5,184 nucleotides of DNA, from contig JABSQI010000138.1 in assembly GCA_013215905.1 (NCBI GenBank), positions 1 to 5,184 of the forward strand. Direction: 5' to 3'. The position numbers and the translations under genes are program-made. The DNA is from Legionellales bacterium (lineage in GTDB: Bacteria > Pseudomonadota > Gammaproteobacteria > PIVX01). Shown in pieces: positions 1 through 5,184 of the stretch; within the stretch, counting starts at the first letter, position 1, and each line of letters starts with the position of its first letter. The notes under the pieces were generated by a model. The model saw nothing but the letters and a program-made list of their open reading frames with translations. It did no database searches and was not told the DNA's origin.

Positions 1-1754
1 TAATCACAACGGTATTAATTTTCAGTCAATGTTTTATGTTACCTGAAGATGCGCTAGAAATTGCTAATTCCTCCATGTGGTCGTTATTTTCATTGGCTAA
101 TGTGTATTTTTGGCTTTACTTAGACACAAGTTATTTTGCTCCTGCTAGTAATCAAATCCCTCTACTGCATCTATGGACTATAGGGATTGAAGAGCAATTT
201 TATTTATTTTGGCCTTTTCTGACTTTTTTGTTTTATCGAGGAAATAGTAAAAAATGGTTCTTTATACTTTTAACATTTATTGCTATCGCATCGTTTTGGT
301 TTGCCCAATGGTTTTATTTCAGCTCACCAAAATTTACGTTCTATATGCTTCCATCTAGAGCAGGTGAATTTATTGTTGGGATTTTAGCTGCTGGAGTAAT
401 TTTAAATTATAGCAATAAGAAGATCCCAGTAATATTGTTATACATTGGTTCTAGCTTAGGGCTATCTTTATTATTATATTCAATTATATATTTTTCTATG
501 AAAAACGTTTTTCCTGGCTATTTAGCTATTCTTCCTACTATTGGAACAGCTTTGCTAATATTATCTGGATATTATAATAGTGGTTGGATTACTAAAATCC
601 TTGCTTTAAAACCTTTCACTATGATAGGAAAAATATCCTATTCTGCTTATTTATGGCATTGGCCGATATTAGCAATTTATCGATATGTCAATTATGAAGT
701 AACTTTAATATCAGGAATAATAATTTTTATACTAATACTTGTAATTTCTTGGCTAAGCTATCGATATATAGAACAGCCGTTTAGAAACACAAACAAATCT
801 GCAGCAAAAATATTATTATACTATCTCATAGCGACAGGGATTTTATCGGTTAGTATATTTGTATTTATAAATCTCAAAGGACATGGGTTTCGCAATATTA
901 ATAGTTATAAACACAAAACTGTATTTATAGATACGAGCTACGCACATGAAAAGATATGTCTTAAAGACCGTTTAAATGAATTTGTAATAACAAGTAAAAA
1001 ATATGTGTTAGGACATGGCACCACATGCACCCCTAAAGTTCTTCTTTGGGGGGACTCAAACGCTGCGCATCTTACAGGACTGATTGAGACTTTTGCTGAA
1101 ACAGGAAATTTCAGTTTTAGAAATATTGCAGTGCAATCATGCGCGCCATTAACTACAATTGATCCCAAGTATTTCATACCATCTAACTGGGGGAATATAG
1201 TACAACGTAAAATCAATGATTGTCGGAAAAGTCTTAGTCTGACAAAAGAAAAACTCATGGAATATGATGTTATCATAATGGGTGGAAGGTGGGATAGGCA
1301 CGCAATAGCCATTACCAGAAACAGCAAAGGAAAGAAAGATTTTTATGAGGCATTGTCTGAGCAAGTAAGAATTCTCACCAGAGCAGGAAAAACCATTATC
1401 ATAATAGGAGCAAGCCCATTATTTCCAGGCAATGATCGCAAGTGCGAGCGCAAAGCCATTAGTTTACCATTTACTCAATGTAAGCGTATTTTCCCTGTTA
1501 ATAAAAGAGTAACTACTGTTAATAAAGCATTAAAAGAATTTGCCAAATTACATGAAAATGTTGAGTATTATTCTTTTAATGACTATCTATGTAAAAATGG
1601 GTTTTGTTATAGCTATATAAAAGATGAAGAAGATGAAATCTACCTTCCCTATGATGCTGCACACTTGAGATACGAGGCAATGCGCAAACTTGGAAAAATC
1701 ATAATTAGTAAAGAAGGAGATGTGCCATTGCCTTTCAGAAACCTATTCAATTAA
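1..1754 (+). CDS. OafA-type O-acyltransferase with C-terminal SGNH domain, 5'-partial
   Basis: Integral inner-membrane enzyme of the acyltransferase-3 family, expected to move an acyl (often acetyl) group across the membrane onto a surface polysaccharide such as LPS O-antigen. Seen: the frame is open from base 3 with no stop (583 residues in the window). The residues before the first ATG at 36 (ITTVLIFSQCF) continue the usual family sequence just ahead of the LPED segment, so ATG 36 is not the start. Roughly 80 N-terminal residues, including the conserved His and GVDxFFxxSGF region, lie off the left edge. Family blocks follow: HLWTIGIEEQFYLFWP at 168-215 and KISYSAYLWHWP at 630-665. About nine or ten hydrophobic segments run to about base 880. 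The periplasmic SGNH domain follows, with GDS at 1050-1058 (nucleophile Ser, window residue 352), a GGRWD segment near 1280, and the Asp-x-x-His pair at 1653-1664 (residues 551 and 554). All catalytic SGNH residues are present, so the enzyme looks intact. The substrate cannot be told from sequence. Confidence 0.93.
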   Translation, partial: ITTVLIFSQCFMLPEDALEIANSSMWSLFSLANVYFWLYLDTSYFAPASNQIPLLHLWTIGIEEQFYLFWPFLTFLFYRGNSKKWFFILLTFIAIASFWFAQWFYFSSPKFTFYMLPSRAGEFIVGILAAGVILNYSNKKIPVILLYIGSSLGLSLLLYSIIYFSMKNVFPGYLAILPTIGTALLILSGYYNSGWITKILALKPFTMIGKISYSAYLWHWPILAIYRYVNYEVTLISGIIIFILILVISWLSYRYIEQPFRNTNKSAAKILLYYLIATGILSVSIFVFINLKGHGFRNINSYKHKTVFIDTSYAHEKICLKDRLNEFVITSKKYVLGHGTTCTPKVLLWGDSNAAHLTGLIETFAETGNFSFRNIAVQSCAPLTTIDPKYFIPSNWGNIVQRKINDCRKSLSLTKEKLMEYDVIIMGGRWDRHAIAITRNSKGKKDFYEALSEQVRILTRAGKTIIIIGASPLFPGNDRKCERKAISLPFTQCKRIFPVNKRVTTVNKALKEFAKLHENVEYYSFNDYLCKNGFCYSYIKDEEDEIYLPYDAAHLRYEAMRKLGKIIISKEGDVPLPFRNLFN

Positions 1755-1762
1755 GAGACATG

Positions 1763-1787
1763 GAAACAGTCTAATTTCTACTGTTTC
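1763..1787 (+). terminator. Probable intrinsic terminator of the acyltransferase gene
   Basis: A perfect 8-bp inverted repeat, GAAACAGT and ACTGTTTC, with a 9-nt loop starts 9 bases after the acyltransferase stop codon (1752-1754). It is followed on the + strand by AGTTTATTGT, a broken T-rich tract. The stem is AT-rich and the T-tract is imperfect, so it may be a modest terminator. On the minus strand the hairpin is not followed by a T-run, so it should not terminate transcripts arriving from the phospholipase side. Confidence 0.55.
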
Positions 1788-1900
1788 AGTTTATTGTAAC
1801 TTGTATATTAATGACATTGTAAGCAATTGCAAGCGAAAATTCTTTTCAATAAATATTAGATTATAAGTGTTTATATAATTCTTATTTTGACATTCTCACC

Positions 1901-1916
1901 CACCTAAAGGAAGGTG
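1901..1916 (-). repeat. IS right-end hairpin
   Basis: On the minus strand CACCT-TCCTTT-AGGTG forms a 5-bp stem with a 6-nt loop. It ends ten bases before the TCAA at the element end. In IS200/IS605 elements a subterminal hairpin at this place is what the TnpA transposase binds. An alternative pairing (TCACC 1913-1917 with GGTGA 1896-1900) is possible. Confidence 0.65.
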
Positions 1917-1919
1917 ATT

Positions 1920-1937
1920 CCTGAATATTACTTCAGG
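1920..1937 (-). repeat. Perfect hairpin just after tnpB stop codons
   Basis: On the minus strand CCTGAA-GTAATA-TTCAGG forms a 6-bp stem with a 6-nt loop. It starts six bases after the first TAG codon of the TnpB fragment (1944-1946). It belongs to the right-end region that, in intact elements, forms the structured 3' part of the tnpB transcript (omega RNA). Confidence 0.6.
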
Positions 1938-1943
1938 CTGCTA

Positions 1944-2111
1944 CTAGATCGCTCGTTTGCAAAAATTCCAAAATTCCTGATTCACAGAAGTTGCTAATAC
2001 TCCTTCTCCACAGGCTAACATGGCATGTCCTGCCACTAAAATATTTTTTGCTGCATTTAGATCAGCATTATCTTTATGACCACAGTTAAGGCATTCAAAA
2101 TCAGTGATCGC
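1944..2111 (-). pseudogene. tnpB: TnpB (OrfB) C-terminal fragment
   Basis: Translating the minus strand from 2111 gives 55 residues, from AITDFECLNCGHK to NFCKRAI, then tandem TAG stops (1944-1946 and the next codon). ECLNCGH is the second CxxC half of the TnpB zinc finger, and DNADLNAAKNI is the RuvC-III block with its catalytic-site Asp. VAGHAMLACGE is typical of the family C-terminus. TnpB proteins are usually about 370-430 residues, so roughly 85% is missing, including RuvC-I, RuvC-II and the first CxxC. The frame has no internal stop but has no start of its own. It lies in the same frame as the phospholipase, separated only by that gene's TAA at 2112-2114. It cannot be an active nuclease. 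Confidence 0.88.
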
Positions 2112-4919
2112 TTAAGGAGATTTAGGTTTTTGCCAATTTATATTTTTTGCATCTTGGAGGTTTGGTGCTACTGCTTTATCTAAAATGCTCAACAACTCGT
2201 TATGAGAATCTCCCCAAAAAATTGATTTATTTTTAATTAGTACATCTCGTGAGATGTTAGCATTGATTTTATATATTTCTTCATAATTTATATTTTTCTC
2301 TATAGACCAATCCTTCTCAATCCCTTGTAATACCTGTTGAATAGCATGTTGTTGTTCTCTAGCTTTATGCACATAATATGCTATACCAAAGGGCGAAAAT
2401 TTTCTGATTTTACTATTTTCTGTACAAAACCTCCCCAAAAATTTGGTAAGCCTATTACTCTTCTTATCTATGTAATTTGAAAGTTCCTTATCTAAATCAA
2501 TTAGTCTCTTTATAAAAATAATACTATCTATATCAGTTGCTGTTTGATATATCCTTATTTGTTTTTTAAATGCATATTTTTTTTTAATAGAATTATCTTT
2601 TTCTCTATTTAAATTATTCACGTTTTTTTCAATTTCATAAAGCAAATCTTCTTTATCCTTTATCTCCCTTGAAATTTTCATATCTTTTAAAACATAAAAT
2701 TGCTCATTATATTCCTCCCAGTTATCTTGAGCTGATAATAATTCCAAATTCTTATTGTTAAAATCTTCATTAAATTTTTTATTAAAATTTTGAGTTCTTT
2801 TGGATGCAGATTTGGAATCAACATATTTATAAAATGCTTTTCTTACTTCATTAAGCTCTTTTTCAAGTTCCTTTAAGTTTTTTCGTAATTTATCTTCTGG
2901 TAGTTGTTCTTCCCTTCTTATCCTATCAGCTTTAGCCTTATATTTTGCCCTGAGTTCTTTAGCATTTTTAATAGCGGTTCGTTTTTCTGCTAGTATTAAC
3001 AGATCTTTTTTTAAACTTCTAGTATAATCTTCATGTAAATTAATAGCTTCCTGATTCACATTTATTAATTCTTGTAGTTTATTTACATTTGCCTTACATT
3101 CTGAAATAATATGTTCATACTCATAAGCCATTCCATCCTTCAAAGCATTTTTTAGTTGTGAAATAAAACCTTTCTGGTTAATTGCTTTGGGAGAAGTAAT
3201 CTCAGAAGATAGTTGTTTTCTTCTTTCTCCTAAAATATTACGATTTTTAACATATGCACTAACCTTACGCTGAATAATTTTTTTACGTTCCTTCTCGAGT
3301 CTAATAGCTACTGGATGAGTAGAGATTATTGGGTTACATCTATAAATAGCACCAATTTCATTCTCTACCTGCAACATTCTTTTCTCAATTTTGCCAATAT
3401 CTCTTAACTTTCTCTTAAGCGTTGGATCTCTATTAAATAAATCTATAATTCTCTGTATAGCTTGTTTATCTTTAATATCTAGAGTATTCAAATGTTTAGA
3501 AAGACTAGAAGCCTTTCCTAAATTATCCAATTCATTTTCAAATCCTACTTGACTTAGCTCTTTTATAAGATTATTTACTGAACCTTTCTTCTTTGAAAGT
3601 AATTCTTTTTCCAGTTTCTCATAAACATCTAGCATCATTTTATAGCAATCTTCAGTCTCAGACTCCGACAATCCCTGATATTTACCTTCCAAGGTATTAT
3701 AGTACTGAAAATCATACACTGGACTAGATTTATAATTTTTTATCCATTTACTTGCAGATTTTTTCCCAGATTCTACTAAAGTATTTACTTCTTCATCGCT
3801 TATATCAAATTTTAATGTGCTTATACCTTGATCATCTATCTGAATAATTCTAGGACCATGTCTATCAATTGCGCTTCTATTTATCTGCATACCAGATATC
3901 AAACTACCAATATACTTTAAAATCCCATGTTTTTTAGATTTGCTTTTAACAGACTGATGCCAAATCTTTCTCTGAATTTCCTCAGCACTATCTATTAAAA
4001 AACCTAGTAAAGCTGGATTACCACCTGTTCTTGTAAAATTATACCCATCAGGCAAAAAATCAGAATTGTCATATATTTCTGTAGGAAAATTACTACATAA
4101 ACCTCCATCAACATAATAATCCCATTCATCTGTAGCAGGATTTTTAACTGGAACTGCTGCAAACATACCTGGATAAGATCCTGTTATTCTAACAGCATCT
4201 ATAATTCTAAAATCTAACTCTTCTTCACCAGCTCCAAAGATTACAGGATTTTCTTGCGTAATATTTGTCCCCGTAAATTTCATATCTATAAATTTAAACT
4301 CAGGAAATTCTTCTTTAATTGCAGTAAATTCACTAAATGTCATATTTTTTATATCATCATAATTAATTTCTCTGTCTGTAATATTTGGAAAACAACCTGA
4401 TAATTTTTGTAAGTTACCGTTAAATTTACTATCAATTGTCTTTTGGACCTTATCAACCAAGATCTTTGCAATTAATTCTCTATAATTATCACCACTAGAA
4501 AACCCATGTGTTTTAGAATTTATTAATTTATGTATTCCACTAATTTTATTAGCCAAACCAGCAGGATCCCACCATTTTCTGTCTTTTTCTTCAACAAATT
4601 TTTTAAAATCTAGTTCGGACATAATTCTTTTTACCTCTGAAGGTTTATGCCCAGTTCCTAGCAAAAAAGCTGTGATACCTCCTGCAGAACTACCAGCGAC
4701 AGACTCTACTTCATTTAACATTTGATTTTGTTCTAAGTTCTCAAGAGCGCCTACATATGCAATCCCTTTATCACCACCACCTTCAAATACCAGATATTGA
4801 GGTTTAACTTGTAAATTATAAACAAAGAGAGGATCATAATTATAATTATAGTCGAGCAAGCTGCTCTTCCAAATTTCATTTACAGACGGCTTAAGTTTTT
4901 TAGATTTTTTTTTTGGCAT
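2112..4919 (-). CDS. Patatin-like phospholipase with long coiled-coil C-terminal region
   Basis: Predicted serine lipid acyl-hydrolase of the patatin family, 935 residues. The patatin domain spans about residues 42-310. The oxyanion-hole motif GGGDKG is at 47-52, the GxSxG elbow GSSAG at 76-80 (nucleophile Ser78, bases 4686-4688), RITGSYPGMF at 244-253, and DGG at 271-273 (catalytic Asp271, bases 4107-4109). The Ser-Asp dyad is intact. From about residue 415 to 850 the protein is highly charged, rich in Lys, Glu and Leu, and reads as several long coiled coils; no relative is recognised for this part. Near the end a GIAYYVHKAREQQ helix precedes a mixed tail ending KPKSP. The N-terminus is Lys-rich but not followed by a hydrophobic stretch, so there is no Sec signal, and no membrane span is seen. 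The start is ATG 4919: no other in-frame start lies between it and an upstream in-frame stop, and the next Met (residue 67) is past the oxyanion motif. There is no Shine-Dalgarno. The architecture resembles large patatin effectors of intracellular bacteria (for example Legionella Vpd proteins), but this is inference. Confidence 0.93.
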   Translation of the reverse strand: MPKKKSKKLKPSVNEIWKSSLLDYNYNYDPLFVYNLQVKPQYLVFEGGGDKGIAYVGALENLEQNQMLNEVESVAGSSAGGITAFLLGTGHKPSEVKRIMSELDFKKFVEEKDRKWWDPAGLANKISGIHKLINSKTHGFSSGDNYRELIAKILVDKVQKTIDSKFNGNLQKLSGCFPNITDREINYDDIKNMTFSEFTAIKEEFPEFKFIDMKFTGTNITQENPVIFGAGEEELDFRIIDAVRITGSYPGMFAAVPVKNPATDEWDYYVDGGLCSNFPTEIYDNSDFLPDGYNFTRTGGNPALLGFLIDSAEEIQRKIWHQSVKSKSKKHGILKYIGSLISGMQINRSAIDRHGPRIIQIDDQGISTLKFDISDEEVNTLVESGKKSASKWIKNYKSSPVYDFQYYNTLEGKYQGLSESETEDCYKMMLDVYEKLEKELLSKKKGSVNNLIKELSQVGFENELDNLGKASSLSKHLNTLDIKDKQAIQRIIDLFNRDPTLKRKLRDIGKIEKRMLQVENEIGAIYRCNPIISTHPVAIRLEKERKKIIQRKVSAYVKNRNILGERRKQLSSEITSPKAINQKGFISQLKNALKDGMAYEYEHIISECKANVNKLQELINVNQEAINLHEDYTRSLKKDLLILAEKRTAIKNAKELRAKYKAKADRIRREEQLPEDKLRKNLKELEKELNEVRKAFYKYVDSKSASKRTQNFNKKFNEDFNNKNLELLSAQDNWEEYNEQFYVLKDMKISREIKDKEDLLYEIEKNVNNLNREKDNSIKKKYAFKKQIRIYQTATDIDSIIFIKRLIDLDKELSNYIDKKSNRLTKFLGRFCTENSKIRKFSPFGIAYYVHKAREQQHAIQQVLQGIEKDWSIEKNINYEEIYKINANISRDVLIKNKSIFWGDSHNELLSILDKAVAPNLQDAKNINWQKPKSP
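4905..4914 (-). repeat. A10 homopolymer in codons 2-5 of the patatin gene
   Basis: Ten consecutive A on the minus strand encode part of the MPKKKSKK start of the protein. Tracts of this length are prone to replication and RNA-polymerase slippage. A second ATG at 4921-4923, four bases upstream and out of frame, reads through the same tract to a stop after seven codons (MHAKKKI); loss of one A would put it in frame with the phospholipase. Confidence 0.8.
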
Positions 4920-5184
4920 GCATTTAGTATAGCATATGATTATTTGTAGCTTCTTACATCACCATAGATATCTAATTGATTTTATTTCTGAAACAGATAT
5001 ATTATTGTAAACAATTAAATTATAAAAATTATCTTCTTCTTAGCCGATTTGGCTCTCTCTGTTAATTCAATATTTATAAGTAATATCATCTAGATACGCT
5101 GGGATATTGTTTATATTAAACATAACTACTAATTTTAGTCAGATTATAGTTTGTTTATCTTTAGATATAACTATATTGTAAAAT
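4920..5184. other. Intergenic region upstream of the patatin gene
   Basis: This AT-rich stretch holds no convincing gene. Apart from the extended -10 beside the phospholipase start, it contains a perfect TATAAT on the minus strand (5019-5024) without a recognisable -35, which could start a leader of about 95 bases. Small inverted repeats are TCTG-AAA-CAGA (4987-4997), AGCC-GATTT-GGCT (5042-5054) and GTTTA-TAT-TAAAC (5109-5121); all are short enough to be chance. No RNA gene is recognised. Confidence 0.6.
4926..4934 (-). promoter_or_regulatory. Extended -10 promoter of the patatin gene
   Basis: The minus strand reads TGCTATACT: a TGn extension and a -10 hexamer TATACT (4926-4931), one mismatch from TATAAT. 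No good -35 lies 16-18 bases upstream, as is common for extended -10 promoters. Counting six bases past the hexamer puts the expected +1 at base 4919, the A of the phospholipase ATG, which would give a leaderless mRNA. In AT-rich DNA such hexamers also occur by chance. Confidence 0.5.

Larger units (their letters stand above)
1887..2000 (-). ncRNA. Possible omega-RNA (reRNA) scaffold remnant
   Basis: In TnpB systems the guide RNA covers the 3' end of tnpB and the right end, and its guide is the sequence just past the element end. Here the tnpB 3' end, both hairpins and the terminal TCAA are kept, so the scaffold part looks complete. A guide, if made, would be copied from the minus strand of about 1867-1886. 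The start at 2000 is arbitrary, because the 5' boundary cannot be read from sequence. Whether any RNA is made is unknown; it would depend on read-through from the phospholipase gene and on a TnpB protein encoded elsewhere. Confidence 0.3.
1887..2111 (-). mobile_element. IS200/IS605-family element remnant (tnpB 3' end plus right end)
   Basis: Only the right-hand part of the element remains: 55 codons of tnpB, about 57 bases of right end and the terminal TCAA (minus strand, 1890 to 1887). On the minus strand the end reads CACCT-TCCTTT-AGGTG, then GGTGAGAATGTCAA. This matches the common right-end pattern of the family, a hairpin a short way inside a TCAA-type cleavage site. No tnpA, no left end and no 5' part of tnpB is present. 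The 5' side is replaced abruptly near 2112 by the end of the phospholipase gene. The remnant cannot move by itself. Members of this family make no target duplication, so none is expected. Confidence 0.85.

Noticed and set aside
938..1364. Two minus-strand open frames (938-1327 and 1149-1364)
   Set aside because: They lie wholly inside the SGNH domain of the acyltransferase, overlap each other, and show no recognisable motif; they are shadows of the real gene.
1823..1847. Small palindromes GCAATTGC (1823-1830) and GAAAA-TTC-TTTTC (1835-1847) between the acyltransferase and the IS end
   Set aside because: Too short and AT-rich to separate from chance; no operator family recognised.
1887..1937. 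Hairpins as a CRISPR repeat or a simple terminator
   Set aside because: There is a single copy of each with no spacer array and no T-run, and their place after tnpB with a terminal TCAA explains them as an IS right end.
4936..5010. A 24-codon + strand open frame starting at ATG 4936
   Set aside because: No ribosome binding site, no recognisable motif, and it overlaps the putative phospholipase promoter; such frames are expected by chance.
5042..5054. AGCC-GATTT-GGCT inverted repeat as a terminator
   Set aside because: The stem is only 4 bp, there is no clean T-run after it on either strand, and no upstream gene is visible within the window.
5151..5177. Rightward promoter-like TTGTTT and TATATT at the right edge
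   Set aside because: The spacer is 15 bases, both boxes are AT-rich approximations, and no gene follows within the window.

Overview
This AT-rich window (about 30% GC judged by eye) looks like bacterial chromosome. An O-antigen-type acyltransferase lies next to a large patatin-like phospholipase with a coiled-coil tail and a decayed IS200/IS605 element. That mix would suit a host-associated gammaproteobacterium such as a member of Legionellales, but nothing here fixes the taxon, so this is inference.

Layout, left to right. Bases 1-1754 (+) hold the 3' part of an OafA-type membrane acyltransferase (acyltransferase-3 domain plus C-terminal SGNH domain). Its reading frame is open at the left edge, so the true start lies outside the window. 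A hairpin at 1763-1787 probably ends its transcript. Bases 1755-1886 are otherwise non-coding. Bases 1887-2111 (-) are the right-hand remnant of an IS200/IS605-family element: the last 55 codons of a TnpB protein, tandem stop codons, two hairpins and the terminal TCAA. No line of this remnant appears in the long-ORF view, but its protein signature is clear. Bases 2112-4919 (-) encode a 935-residue protein with an N-terminal patatin phospholipase domain and a very long charged helical tail. Its stop codon directly abuts the TnpB remnant in the same reading frame. Bases 4920-5184 are intergenic, with a good extended -10 promoter placed so close to the phospholipase start codon that the mRNA would be leaderless.

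The two large genes are convergent and the IS scar sits between their 3' ends. They need not work together: one modifies a surface glycan at the inner membrane/periplasm, while the other is a lipid hydrolase without a signal peptide, plausibly an exported effector or an intracellular defence/lipid enzyme. The most unusual points are the in-frame junction between the phospholipase gene and the TnpB scar, the retained omega-RNA-like right end that any phospholipase read-through transcript would carry, and the start region of the phospholipase (leaderless promoter, two staggered ATGs and an A10 tract).
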